Source: Novosphingobium sp. Leaf2
GTDB taxonomy: Bacteria; Pseudomonadota; Alphaproteobacteria; Sphingomonadales; Sphingomonadaceae
NCBI RefSeq assembly: GCF_001421325.1
Contig: NZ_LMJY01000021.1
Location: 62,001 to 126,000, forward strand
DNA length: 64,000 nucleotides
Direction: 5' to 3'
A model generated the notes under the pieces. The model was not told the DNA's origin. It was given only the letters and a program-made list of their open reading frames with translations, and made no database searches. Made by a program: the position numbers and the translations under genes. Positions 8,578 to 17,336 of the stretch are shown in pieces. The stretch's first letter is position 1. Every line of letters starts with the position of its first letter.

Positions 8578-9729
8578 ATGCCGATGACCGACTTCGATTT
8601 CGCCCTGGGTGAAACGGCGGACATGATCCGCGACACTGCCGCCCGCTTCGCCGCCGACAAGATCGCGCCGCTGGCCGCCGAGATCGACGCGAAAGACTGG
8701 TTCCCGCAGGACCTGTGGCCGCAGATGGGCGCGCTGGGTCTGCATGGTATCACCGTGGACGAGGCGGACGGCGGGCTTGGCCTTGGCTATCTCGATCATG
8801 TGGTGGCGCAGGAGGAGATCGCGCGCGCCTCGGCTTCTATCGGTCTGAGCTATGGCGCGCATTCCAACTTGTGCGTCAACCAGATCCGCCGTTGGGGCAA
8901 TGCCGAGCAGAAGGCGCGCTATCTGCCACGGTTGATTTCCGGCGAGCATGTCGGCAGCCTGGCGATGTCCGAGGCGGGGGCGGGATCCGACGTGGTATCG
9001 ATGAAGCTGAAGGCGGAAAAGAAGGGCGACCGCTACGTCCTGAACGGCACCAAGTTCTGGATCACCAACGCCACGTATGCCGATACGCTGGTGGTGTATG
9101 CGCGCACCGGGGAGGGCAGCCGGGGGCTGACCACGTTCCTGATCGAAAAAGGCATGAAGGGCTTTTCCATCGGCCAGAAGATCGACAAGATGGGCATGCG
9201 CGGCTCGCCCACCGCTGAACTGGTGTTCGACGATTGCGAAGTGCCGGAAGACAACATCATGGGCCCGCTGAACGGCGGCGCCGCGGTGCTGATGAGCGGG
9301 CTGGACTATGAACGCACGGTACTGGCGGGCATCCAGCTGGGTATCATGCAGGCGTGCCTGGATGTGGTGCTGCCTTACGTTCGTGAGCGCAAGCAGTTCG
9401 GCAAGCCGATCGGCGCGTTCCAGTTGATGCAGGCGAAGATCGCGGACATGTATGTCGCGCTCAATTCGGCGCGGGCGTATGTCTATGCCGTGGCGCGGGC
9501 CTGCGATGCGGGGCGCACCACGCGTTTCGATGCGGCGGGTGCAATCCTGCTGGCGAGTGAGAATGCGATGAAGGTTGCGCTGGAAGCGGTGCAGGCTTTG
9601 GGCGGCGCGGGCTATACCAAGGACTGGCCGGTGGAACGCTATATGCGCGATGCAAAGCTGCTGGATATCGGCGCGGGCACCAACGAGATCCGGCGCATGT
9701 TGATCGGCCGGGAACTGATCGGAGCATGA
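8578..9729 (+). CDS. ivd: Isovaleryl-CoA dehydrogenase
   Basis: FAD-dependent oxidation of isovaleryl-CoA to 3-methylcrotonyl-CoA, the first committed CoA step of leucine breakdown. The 383-residue protein shows the acyl-CoA dehydrogenase signatures [16 protein letters not shown] and KFWITN. The base lies in the GLDYER segment (E245): isovaleryl-CoA dehydrogenases carry their catalytic Glu in this helix, unlike short-chain dehydrogenases with it near the C-terminus. The C-terminal [20 protein letters not shown] is typical. The AAGGAGAG box serves ATG 8578, although ATG 8584 is also possible. The stop overlaps the next start (ATGA), so the genes are coupled. Confidence 0.93.
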   Translation: MPMTDFDFALGETADMIRDTAARFAADKIAPLAAEIDAKDWFPQDLWPQMGALGLHGITVDEADGGLGLGYLDHVVAQEEIARASASIGLSYGAHSNLCVNQIRRWGNAEQKARYLPRLISGEHVGSLAMSEAGAGSDVVSMKLKAEKKGDRYVLNGTKFWITNATYADTLVVYARTGEGSRGLTTFLIEKGMKGFSIGQKIDKMGMRGSPTAELVFDDCEVPEDNIMGPLNGGAAVLMSGLDYERTVLAGIQLGIMQACLDVVLPYVRERKQFGKPIGAFQLMQAKIADMYVALNSARAYVYAVARACDAGRTTRFDAAGAILLASENAMKVALEAVQALGGAGYTKDWPVERYMRDAKLLDIGAGTNEIRRMLIGRELIGA

Positions 9730-11327
9730 GCGCCCCCGTCCTGACCTCCGCCATTTCCAGCGCCGATCCGGTGTTCCAGGCGAACGCGCAGCACAATCGC
9801 GCCCTGGCACAGGAACTTGCCGGCAAAGTGGCGCAGGCGGCGCAGGGCGGCAGCCAGGCCGCGCGGGACAAGCACACCGGGCGCGGCAAGCTGCTGCCGC
9901 GCGACCGGATGGAGTGCCTGCTCGATCCCGGCTCGCCCTTTCTGGAACTGGGCCAGCTGGCGGCGAATGGCTTGTACGGCGACGAAGTACCCGGCGCGGG
10001 GATCGTGGCGGGGATCGGACGAGTGTCCGGTCGGCAGGTGATGATCGCGTGCAACGATGCCACCGTCAAAGGCGGGACGTATTTCCCGATGACGGTGAAA
10101 AAGCACTTGCGCGCGCAGGAAATCGCCCTCGAAAACCGGCTGCCGTGCATTTACCTGGTCGATTCCGGCGGCGCGAACCTGCCCAATCAGGCAGAGGTGT
10201 TTCCCGACCGCGATCACTTCGGCCGCATATTCTTCAACCAGGCGAACCTGTCTGCGCGGGGCATCCCGCAGATCGCCTGTGTCATGGGATCGTGCACGGC
10301 CGGCGGGGCGTATGTCCCGGCGATGTCGGACGAAACGGTGATCGTGCGTAATCAGGGCACCATCTTCCTTGCCGGTCCGCCGCTGGTGCAGGCGGCCACT
10401 GGTGAGGTCATTTCGGCCGAGGATCTGGGCGGCGGCGACCTGCACGGGCGCAAGTCCGGCGTGGTGGATCATGTGGCGCAGAACGATGAGCACGCGCTGT
10501 CGATTGTGCGCGACATCGTCTCCACGCTACCGGCCGATTTTCAGCCCGACCTCAACCTGCAGGCACCCAGGCCGCCGCTGTTCGATGCGGAAGATCTGTA
10601 TGGCATCATCCCGCAGGACGTGCGCGCGCCGTATGACGTGCGCGAAGTGATCGCGCGGATTGCCGATGGCAGCGAATTTCATGAGTTCAAGGCTTTGTAT
10701 GGCACCACGCTGGTGTGCGGCTTTGCGCATATTCACGGAATGCCGGTGGCGATCCTGGCCAACAACGGCGTGCTGTTCAGCGAAAGCGCGCTGAAGGGTG
10801 CCCACTTCATCGAGCTGGCGTGCCAGCGCCGCATTCCGCTGCTGTTCCTGCAGAACATCTCGGGCTTCATGGTCGGCGGCAAGTACGAGGCGGAAGGAAT
10901 CGCCAAGAACGGCGCCAAGCTGGTAACGGCCGTGGCGACGGCGCAAGTGCCCAAGATCACGGTGCTGATCGGCGGCAGTTTCGGCGCGGGCAATTACGGC
11001 ATGTGCGGGCGCGCGTATCAGCCGCGTTTTCTGTTCACCTGGCCCAACGCGCGCATCAGCGTGATGGGGGGCGAGCAGGCAGCCAGCGTGCTGGCTACCG
11101 TCCACCGCGATGCGGCGAAGTGGACCGCCGATGAAATGGAGGCGTTCAAGGCCCCTGTCCGCCAGAAATACGAGGACGAGGGTAACCCCTATTACGCCAC
11201 CGCGCGGCTGTGGGACGACGGCATCATCGATCCCGCACAGACGCGTGACGTGCTGGGGCTGGCGTTCGCCGCCGCGCTCAATGCGCCGGTGCCGCAGGAG
11301 GCGCGCTTCGGCGTGTTCCGGATGTGA
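9726..11327 (+). CDS. mccB: Methylcrotonyl-CoA carboxylase, carboxyltransferase (beta) subunit
   Basis: Transfers the biotin-bound carboxyl to the gamma carbon of 3-methylcrotonyl-CoA, giving 3-methylglutaconyl-CoA. The 533-residue length is normal for the family. The N-terminal half has [20 protein letters not shown] and the oxyanion region [15 protein letters not shown]. The C-terminal half has [20 protein letters not shown] and [16 protein letters not shown], which are diagnostic for MCC/geranyl-CoA carboxylase rather than propionyl-CoA carboxylase. It overlaps ivd by four bases and is followed immediately by the biotin subunit. Confidence 0.93.
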   Translation: MSAPVLTSAISSADPVFQANAQHNRALAQELAGKVAQAAQGGSQAARDKHTGRGKLLPRDRMECLLDPGSPFLELGQLAANGLYGDEVPGAGIVAGIGRVSGRQVMIACNDATVKGGTYFPMTVKKHLRAQEIALENRLPCIYLVDSGGANLPNQAEVFPDRDHFGRIFFNQANLSARGIPQIACVMGSCTAGGAYVPAMSDETVIVRNQGTIFLAGPPLVQAATGEVISAEDLGGGDLHGRKSGVVDHVAQNDEHALSIVRDIVSTLPADFQPDLNLQAPRPPLFDAEDLYGIIPQDVRAPYDVREVIARIADGSEFHEFKALYGTTLVCGFAHIHGMPVAILANNGVLFSESALKGAHFIELACQRRIPLLFLQNISGFMVGGKYEAEGIAKNGAKLVTAVATAQVPKITVLIGGSFGAGNYGMCGRAYQPRFLFTWPNARISVMGGEQAASVLATVHRDAAKWTADEMEAFKAPVRQKYEDEGNPYYATARLWDDGIIDPAQTRDVLGLAFAAALNAPVPQEARFGVFRM

Positions 11328-13204
11328 TGGCGCAGGCAGGGAAAGATACCGGGATGGCGATACGCAAGCTGTTGATCGCGAACCGGGGCGAAATCGCCTG
11401 TCGCATCATGCGCACCGCGCGCGCGATGGGAATCGCGACGGTGGCGGTCTATTCCGATGCGGATGCTCATGCGCTGCATGTGCGCTCCGCTGACGAGGCG
11501 GTACACATCGGGCCCGCACCGGTGCGCGAAAGCTATCTTTTGGGGGAGCGCATCATTGCCGCCGCCAGGGAAATCGGCGCGCAGGCCATCCATCCCGGCT
11601 ATGGGTTCCTTTCAGAAAACGCGCAATTTGCGCAAGCCGTCATCGACGCCGGGCTGATCTGGGTCGGACCCAGTCCGTCGTCCATCACCGCGATGGGCCT
11701 GAAAGACGCAGCCAAGGCTCTGATGCAGGCCGCCGGCGTGCCGACCACGCCTGGGTATCTTGGTGCCGACCAAAGCCCGGAGCGGCTGCAGGCCGAAGCG
11801 GATGCGATCGGCTATCCGGTGCTGATCAAGGCCGTTGCGGGCGGCGGCGGCAAAGGCATGCGCAAGGTCGATGCAGCCGCAGATTTTGCCGATGCGCTGG
11901 AATCCTGCCGGCGCGAAGCTGCCTCCAGCTTCGGCAACGATCAGGTGCTGCTGGAAAAATGGGTGACCAACCCGCGCCATATCGAGGTGCAGGTGTTCGG
12001 GGACAGCCATGGCAACGTGGTGCACTTGTTCGAGCGGGACTGCTCGCTCCAGCGCCGTCACCAGAAGGTGATCGAGGAAGCCCCCGCGCCTGGCATGGAT
12101 GCCGCCACGCGCGAAGCGATCTGCCAGGCGGCGGTGCGTGCGGCCAAGGCGGTCAACTACGTCGGCGCGGGCACAATCGAATTTATCGCTGACGGGTCGG
12201 AAGGCCTGCGCGCCGATCGGATCTGGTTCATGGAAATGAACACCCGGCTGCAGGTGGAGCATCCGGTGACCGAGGCGATCACCGGGCAGGATCTGGTGGA
12301 GTGGCAATTGCGTGTCGCCGCCGGCGAACCTTTGCCCAAAGCGCAGGCAGACTTGTCCATCAACGGCTGGGCCATGGAAGCGCGGCTTTATGCGGAAGAT
12401 CCGGCAAAAGGTTTTCTGCCCTCCATCGGCACGCTGGAGGTTTTCGAACCGGGCAAAGGCTGCCGCATTGATACGGGCGTTGTTACAGGTGCGGAAATCT
12501 CGCCGTTCTACGATCCGATGATCGCCAAGGTGATAGCGCATGGCGAAACCCGCGAAGACGCACGCGTGACGCTGGCCACGGCGCTGGACGATACCGCAAT
12601 CTGGCCGCTCAAGACCAATGCCGGCTTTCTGGTAAAAGCGCTGGAGCATCCCGATTTTGCCGCCGCACGGCTCGACACCGGCCTGATCGCGCGGGCCGGC
12701 GATGCGTTGATGCCGCCGCCAATACCCAGCGACGATGCGCTGGCGGATGCGGCGGCCGCGCTGGTGGCGGGCGGACCGCTTACCGGCTTTCGTCTGAACG
12801 CCCCGCGGCGGCAGGAGGCGCGCTTCCTGCTGGACGGAGAGGCGGTGTCCATCCGCTTCGATCCCGATGCCGCGTCGGACGAAGAACCGTTGCACGACGT
12901 GCTGGTGGCGCAGGCCGGGCAGGTCTGGCGCGTCAGCGGCTGGCGCGCATCCGGCCCCGCCGGCGCGGAAGGCGGTGACGGCGCGATCCTCTCGCCGATG
13001 CCCGGACGCATCATCGCGGTTAGCGTAACCGCCGGGCAGACGGTGACCAAGGGGCAGAAGCTGCTAACCCTGGAAGCCATGAAGATGGAACACACGCTGG
13101 TAGCGCCGTTCGACGGCACCATCACGGTGCTGAACGCCGTGCAGGACGCGCAAGTCAGCGATGGCGCACTACTCGTGCGGATCGAGCGGCAGGAGGAAGC
13201 CTGA
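11327..13204 (+). CDS. mccA: Methylcrotonyl-CoA carboxylase, biotin (alpha) subunit
   Basis: ATP- and bicarbonate-dependent carboxylation of biotin. In this 625-residue protein the biotin carboxylase domain begins KLLIANRGEIACRI, with the ATP-grasp glycine loop KAVAGGGGKGMRKV and the MEMNTRLQVEHPVTE active-site strand. The C-terminal biotinyl domain carries EAMKMEH, with biotin lysine K586 when numbered from 11327. The ATG at 11327 shares one base with the mccB stop; an internal ATG at 11354 directly precedes the conserved A-I-R-K-L-L start and is a credible alternative. Geranyl-CoA carboxylase is less likely given the ivd neighbour. Confidence 0.93.
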   Translation: MAQAGKDTGMAIRKLLIANRGEIACRIMRTARAMGIATVAVYSDADAHALHVRSADEAVHIGPAPVRESYLLGERIIAAAREIGAQAIHPGYGFLSENAQFAQAVIDAGLIWVGPSPSSITAMGLKDAAKALMQAAGVPTTPGYLGADQSPERLQAEADAIGYPVLIKAVAGGGGKGMRKVDAAADFADALESCRREAASSFGNDQVLLEKWVTNPRHIEVQVFGDSHGNVVHLFERDCSLQRRHQKVIEEAPAPGMDAATREAICQAAVRAAKAVNYVGAGTIEFIADGSEGLRADRIWFMEMNTRLQVEHPVTEAITGQDLVEWQLRVAAGEPLPKAQADLSINGWAMEARLYAEDPAKGFLPSIGTLEVFEPGKGCRIDTGVVTGAEISPFYDPMIAKVIAHGETREDARVTLATALDDTAIWPLKTNAGFLVKALEHPDFAAARLDTGLIARAGDALMPPPIPSDDALADAAAALVAGGPLTGFRLNAPRRQEARFLLDGEAVSIRFDPDAASDEEPLHDVLVAQAGQVWRVSGWRASGPAGAEGGDGAILSPMPGRIIAVSVTAGQTVTKGQKLLTLEAMKMEHTLVAPFDGTITVLNAVQDAQVSDGALLVRIERQEEA

Positions 13205-13656
13205 TGGCCGGCAAGCCCTTCGATAAGTGGACCATAGGCGAGACGCTGGTTCACGAAATCCGGCGCACGGTGACGGAAACCGACAATCTGCTGTTCAGCA
13301 CGATGACGCACAATCCCCAGCCTCTCCACCTCGATATAGAGGCGGCCAAGGCCAGTGAGTTCGGCCAGATCCTGGTCAACGGCACTTTTACCTTCGCGCT
13401 GATGGTGGGGCTGTCCGTCGGCGACACCACGCTGGGCACGCTCATCGCCAACCTGGGGTATGACAAGCTGGTGATGCCTGCGCCGGTGTTCATTGGCGAT
13501 ACCCTGCGGGCGGAAACCACGATCGAGGCGCTGCGGCCCAGCGGCTCGCGTCCTGGCGCTGGCATCGTCACGTTTGCGCATCGCTTGCTCAACCAGCGTG
13601 ACGAAGTGGTGTGCCAGTGTCTGCGCATGGCGCTGGTGAAGGGCACCATGGCGTGA
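13204..13656 (+). CDS. MaoC-family hydratase, candidate 3-methylglutaconyl-CoA/itaconyl-CoA hydratase
   Basis: A 150-residue single hot-dog-fold protein whose start overlaps the mccA stop by one base. The hydratase signature region reads MTHNPQPLHLD: the His is kept, but the position of the usual catalytic Asp in D-x-N-P-x-H is Asn. The same Asn-type signature is, from memory, seen in the mesaconyl/methylglutaconyl-type MaoC branch. In M. tuberculosis the homologous slot (Rv2499c, beside the Rv2498c lyase) belongs to an itaconate/leucine pathway. Here it replaces the crotonase-type LiuC expected in a classical leucine cluster. The function is inferred from operon position and is not proven. 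Confidence 0.75.
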   Translation: MAGKPFDKWTIGETLVHEIRRTVTETDNLLFSTMTHNPQPLHLDIEAAKASEFGQILVNGTFTFALMVGLSVGDTTLGTLIANLGYDKLVMPAPVFIGDTLRAETTIEALRPSGSRPGAGIVTFAHRLLNQRDEVVCQCLRMALVKGTMA

Positions 13657-14486
13657 AGTTGCGCTCGCTGCTGTTCGTGCCGGGTGACCGCCCAGAGCGG
13701 TTTGCAATGGCCGCCGCCAGTGGCGCTGATGCGCTGATCCTCGACCTTGAAGACTCCGTCGCTCCGGAAAAGAAAGCGTTCGCCCGCGATGCGATAGCCG
13801 CGTGGCTTGGGCAGGATCGCACGATACCCGCTTTTGTTCGGGTCAATCCGCTGGACGGCACCGAGACCGCGCACGACCTTGCGGCGGCGTTACCCGCCCA
13901 GCCTGACGGACTGGTGCTGCCAAAAGCCGAAGGCTCGGCCAGCGTCACGGCGCTGATCGAGCGCGGCGGTGGGCAGGCTTTGCCGCCAATCCTGCCTATC
14001 GCGACCGAGACGCCTGCCGCGATCTTTCAACTGGGCACATATGCCGCCGTTGCGGACCATCTTGCTGGCCTGACCTGGGGGGCGGAGGATCTGCCCGCCG
14101 CCATCGGCGCGATGACCTCGCGCGAGGCGGACGGCAGCTACACCGCGCCATACGAAATGGTGCGCAGCTTGACGCTGTTCGGCGCCCATGCTGCCGGTTT
14201 GCCGGCGATCGAGACGGTATTTCCCCGCATCGATGCGCCCGATGCGCTTGCCGGGTATGTGGCGCGCGCCCGGCGGGACGGGTTTACCGGGATGATGGCG
14301 ATCCACCCCGCCCAGGTCGATGCCATCAATCGAGGCTTCACGCCCACCCCGCAGGAGCTTGCCCGCGCCCGCGCGGTCGTGGACGCGTTTGCGGCGAACC
14401 CCGGCGTCGGTGCCCTGAAGCTGGACGGCCGGATGATCGACCGCCCGCATCTGGTGCAGGCCCGGCGCATCCTGGCGCTGGCTTAG
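13653..14486 (+). CDS. CitE-like CoA-ester lyase, candidate (R)-HMG-CoA/citramalyl-CoA lyase
   Basis: A 277-residue HpcH/HpaI-type TIM-barrel lyase. The GTG at 13653 overlaps the preceding stop in GTGA. Seen features are the substrate loop LFVPGDRPERF, Mg-binding E119 (IATETP) and D146 (WGAEDL), and R63 in FVRVNP. Proteins of this size and order in the M. tuberculosis leucine operon (Rv2498c) cleave (R)-HMG-CoA and (S)-citramalyl-CoA to acetyl-CoA plus a keto acid. No HMG-CoA lyase of the LiuE type is in this cluster, so this enzyme probably finishes leucine breakdown and may also serve itaconate use. It is four bases short of clearing the convergent phosphodiesterase gene. Confidence 0.8.
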   Translation: MKLRSLLFVPGDRPERFAMAAASGADALILDLEDSVAPEKKAFARDAIAAWLGQDRTIPAFVRVNPLDGTETAHDLAAALPAQPDGLVLPKAEGSASVTALIERGGGQALPPILPIATETPAAIFQLGTYAAVADHLAGLTWGAEDLPAAIGAMTSREADGSYTAPYEMVRSLTLFGAHAAGLPAIETVFPRIDAPDALAGYVARARRDGFTGMMAIHPAQVDAINRGFTPTPQELARARAVVDAFAANPGVGALKLDGRMIDRPHLVQARRILALA

Positions 14487-15502
14487 CCTAGGGTGTAGTC
14501 CGCGATATACGGCGTATGATCGGACAAAGGCGTTCCGTTGTCCTGAAAGCCGACCGGCACCACGATGTTCTGCAACGACAATTCGCTGCCTGCGCCTGCC
14601 CGGAAGAACTGCTTGTCCTTCGCGCGTTTGCGAACCACAGCGAGCCCTTCGTTTACCGCGCTATCGCTGCGCGAGGCGGCAAGCTGGGTAGCTTCCACGC
14701 CGCCGTTGACGATGCCGCCATCGGCTGCAACGGCAGCGATGCGCTGCGGATCGTGCCCTATGTTGAAGTCACCGCCGAAGATCACGTCCGTGCCGGGCGC
14801 GACGTTGGCGTGGATGTAATCGCGCGCGGTCGCGATCTGGCGCATGTAGGCAGTGTCGGCACGGGCGATCTCCACCCCGGTTGCCGCGCGCGAATTGAGG
14901 TGCGTATCGGCAATGGCGATGGGTTGGGAATGGCCCGGAACCTGGATCCATGTCAGCAGCACCCCCTTGGACGCCAGGCAGTCGTAACCGGCACACATGT
15001 CGGCGGGAAACGCCATCCGGCGGGTCTGGACGATGGGATAGTCGGACAGGATCACCAGGCCGCTATCTACCCACTTGCCCACGCCTTCGCCCTTCAGCCA
15101 GGAATCCTGCGCGGCGAATGATTTGCCCGCCAACGAAGGATCGTTGGCCATGTCTCCCGCCTTCGGGCCCCATGCAACATAGGTATAGCCGGCCGCGCGC
15201 GCGATCGCCTTGGCTTGTCCGATGAACGCTTCCTGCAGCAGCACCACGTGTGGCTGTTGTCCGGTTTCTCGCAGCGCGCCCAGCCGCTGGCCGATTTGCG
15301 CCAGTTTGCCGGGGCGCCCGAATGCCGCGGGAAACGGCAGGCCCTCGACATTGTAGGTCATGACCGACAGCGTATTAGTGGGCTGCGTGGCGATCCTGGA
15401 TATCGGCGCTGGGGCCAGATCGGCCGCCGGCGATGGCAGCGGCACGTTGAGAGCCAGGATTGCCGCTACGACGCCGAGGGTCGTGATGTGTAGACGCTTC
15501 AT
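14483..15502 (-). CDS. Secreted endonuclease/exonuclease/phosphatase-family protein
   Basis: A 339-residue exported protein with a DNase I-like fold. The ATG at 15502 is chosen because GGCGGGAG lies eight bases upstream and the N-terminus is then a signal peptide (MKRLHITTLGVVAAILALNV, processed near S-P-A-A-D). EEP motifs are visible: MTYNVEGLP, VVLLQEAF (metal Glu), DSGLVILSDYPI, IADTHLNS, FGGDFNIGHD and the final LSDHTPYIADYTL. Exported EEP proteins include sphingomyelinases, endonucleases and inositol phosphatases; the combination resembles the sphingomyelinase/phosphodiesterase side, but the substrate is not resolved. It overlaps the convergent citE-like gene by four bases. Confidence 0.82.
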   Translation of the reverse strand: MKRLHITTLGVVAAILALNVPLPSPAADLAPAPISRIATQPTNTLSVMTYNVEGLPFPAAFGRPGKLAQIGQRLGALRETGQQPHVVLLQEAFIGQAKAIARAAGYTYVAWGPKAGDMANDPSLAGKSFAAQDSWLKGEGVGKWVDSGLVILSDYPIVQTRRMAFPADMCAGYDCLASKGVLLTWIQVPGHSQPIAIADTHLNSRAATGVEIARADTAYMRQIATARDYIHANVAPGTDVIFGGDFNIGHDPQRIAAVAADGGIVNGGVEATQLAASRSDSAVNEGLAVVRKRAKDKQFFRAGAGSELSLQNIVVPVGFQDNGTPLSDHTPYIADYTLG

Positions 15503-15817
15503 GAAGATACTCCCGCCATTTCCGATCATGAGACGCCGCGCGGTGTCTCGATCCGCACTTCAAAAAACTTTGTGCGGGTATTCACGGCCGAAGGAGTCAT
15601 ACCATTGACCCGCGCTTTCGCCGGGCCATTCACAGGGCGGCGGCACCGATGCAGACATTCACTACCCCGATCACCGCCCCAACCTGGACGCGCGCGCAGC
15701 CATGTCCCCGCAATACTTCCGGTATAGCGTGAGACGGCCATGACACGCCCTCTGCAATCTCGTACAGACCTGCTCCTGCTGGGGAAGGAGACCGGATTTG
15801 CACAAGGTGGACGCGCA
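15503..15817. promoter_or_regulatory. Intergenic region before the first sigma-factor gene
   Basis: This 315-base gap separates the phosphodiesterase and sigma-factor genes, which are transcribed away from each other. A 20-base palindrome with one mismatched pair (GAGACGCCGC / GCGGTGTCTC) lies at 15530-15549. An A-rich tract (TTCAAAAAACTTT) at about 15557-15569 could be part of the sigma operon's promoter. The frame of the sigma gene stays open back to an ATG at 15740, but that stretch has no family character. I see no other gene here. Confidence 0.4.
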
Positions 15818-16411
15818 ATGACGTCGGACGGTCAGGAAGTGCCTGCCGACGCCGGATTGCGCCAGTTGTGTCTGTCGATGCGGATCGAACTGCGCCGCTT
15901 CCTGCTGGCGCGCCGGATCGGCGAGGCGGATGCGGAAGACCTGCTGCAGGATCTGTATCTGCGGGTGCAGGCCAGTGTAACCGGTCCCGTGCGCGCGCCG
16001 CGCGCGTACCTGTATCAGATGCTGAACAACATGGCGCACACCCGCCGCCGGACCGAACTGCGCCAACAATCGCGCGATGCGCACTGGCTTGATGCGCCGG
16101 CCGGGGCGGCAGGGCCGGACACGGAGATGGCCGACCTTGCGCCCGACCCGGAAACCTCGCTGCTGGCCCGCGATCACCTGGCCCGGGTTGAAGCCCGGCT
16201 TGAGGAACTGCCCGAACGCACAGCGCACGTGTTTCGCCAGTACCGGGTTGAGGGGGTGTCCCAAAAGGCGATCGCCAACGAACTGGGCATCAGTCTGAGC
16301 GCCGTCGAAAAACATCTGCAGCGTGCCTACAGTGCGGTGCTGGAGATCCGCAGCCGGCTTGATCCGGGCGCAACCGGCCGGACAGGAGGCACCGATGACA
16401 GGGCTCGCTGA
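15818..16411 (+). CDS. ECF sigma factor, FecI type
   Basis: A 197-residue sigma-70-like factor. Region 2 is LRRFLLARRIGEADAEDLLQ followed by DLYLRVQ; region 4 is LPERTAHVFRQYRVEGVSQK then AIANELGISLSAVEKHLQRA. The ATG at 15818 is chosen because CAAGGTGG precedes it; an earlier in-frame ATG at 15740 lacks a site. FecI factors are held by a membrane FecR partner and released when an outer-membrane receptor is loaded. The fecR gene overlaps its 3' end by 17 bases and the STN-domain receptor follows, giving a complete cell-surface signalling module. Its regulon probably includes its own operon. Confidence 0.9.
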   Translation: MTSDGQEVPADAGLRQLCLSMRIELRRFLLARRIGEADAEDLLQDLYLRVQASVTGPVRAPRAYLYQMLNNMAHTRRRTELRQQSRDAHWLDAPAGAAGPDTEMADLAPDPETSLLARDHLARVEARLEELPERTAHVFRQYRVEGVSQKAIANELGISLSAVEKHLQRAYSAVLEIRSRLDPGATGRTGGTDDRAR

Positions 16412-17336
16412 GAATACCATGCGCGCAGAAGCGATCGCCTGGCACCTGCAACTGAGCAGCGGCGGAGATGCCGACTGGGACGGTTTCGCCCGCTGGCTGG
16501 AAGCCGATCCGCGCCATAATGACATGTACGAAGCGGTGTACGATGCCGATCAGGCGCTCGATCCCGTGGCCGAACTTGCTCGCAGCAGCCAGGAGCCTGC
16601 GTTTACGTGGTTCACCCCGATCCAGCCCAGCCGCGCCCGGCGCTGGAAGTGGCCGGGGATGGCTGCTGCTGCCGCGCTCGTCGCGTTTGGCAGCTGGGTG
16701 GGAACCGGCGGCCTCAACAGCGACTATGCGGTCAGCACCGCGCCTGGCGAAATGCGCACGCTGACGTTGTCCGATGGCACGCGCATCATGCTCAATGGCG
16801 GCAGCACGATCGAGCTGGACAAGAACGATACGCGCGTGGCTGAACTCAAGGCGGGCGAAGCGCAGTTCACTGTGCATCACGATGCCCAGCAGCCCTTCAC
16901 CCTCACTGTGGGTGACCAGCGGATCGTGGACGAGGGAACCGTGTTCAACGTGCGTCGGGCGAAAAGCGCGCTGCGGGTCGAAGTGGCGGAAGGCGGGGTG
17001 CGCTTTGAAAATGGCGTCAACCGGCTGCGGCTAACCGCCGGGGATACTCTGGACGCGAGCGAAAGCGGCATTGTCGAGGGGGCCAAGGCTGTCAGCGATA
17101 TCGGTGGCTGGACCCGCGGCAGGCTGGTTTATCGCGATGCGCCGCTGATGGAAGTCACCGCCGACATCACCCGCGCGCGCGGGATCGCCATCGAATTGGG
17201 ACCGGACCTTTCCGACCGTCGCTTTTCGGGCGTTATTCAGCTTGATGGCGATGCCGCTACCCTGCAGAAGCGAGTCGGCGTTCTGCTGGGTTTGAAGGTG
17301 GCGGCAACAGCCGATGGATGGTCGATTTCGCGGTAA
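16395..17336 (+). CDS. FecR-type anti-sigma / sigma regulator
   Basis: A 313-residue single-pass inner-membrane protein. The ATG at 16395 follows CAGGAGG at six bases. The N-terminal cytosolic domain has the FecR_N motif FARWLEADPRHNDMYEAV. The membrane segment is residues 87-104 (WPGMAAAAALVAFGSWVGT). The periplasmic FecR domain runs through YAVSTAPGEMRTLTLSDGTR and GEAQFTVHHDAQQPFTLTVG to a C-terminal STN-interacting region. It relays the periplasmic signal from the receptor's STN domain to the sigma factor. The second FecR of the window (45685-46611) shares this architecture and several segments. Confidence 0.9.
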   Translation: MTGLAENTMRAEAIAWHLQLSSGGDADWDGFARWLEADPRHNDMYEAVYDADQALDPVAELARSSQEPAFTWFTPIQPSRARRWKWPGMAAAAALVAFGSWVGTGGLNSDYAVSTAPGEMRTLTLSDGTRIMLNGGSTIELDKNDTRVAELKAGEAQFTVHHDAQQPFTLTVGDQRIVDEGTVFNVRRAKSALRVEVAEGGVRFENGVNRLRLTAGDTLDASESGIVEGAKAVSDIGGWTRGRLVYRDAPLMEVTADITRARGIAIELGPDLSDRRFSGVIQLDGDAATLQKRVGVLLGLKVAATADGWSISR

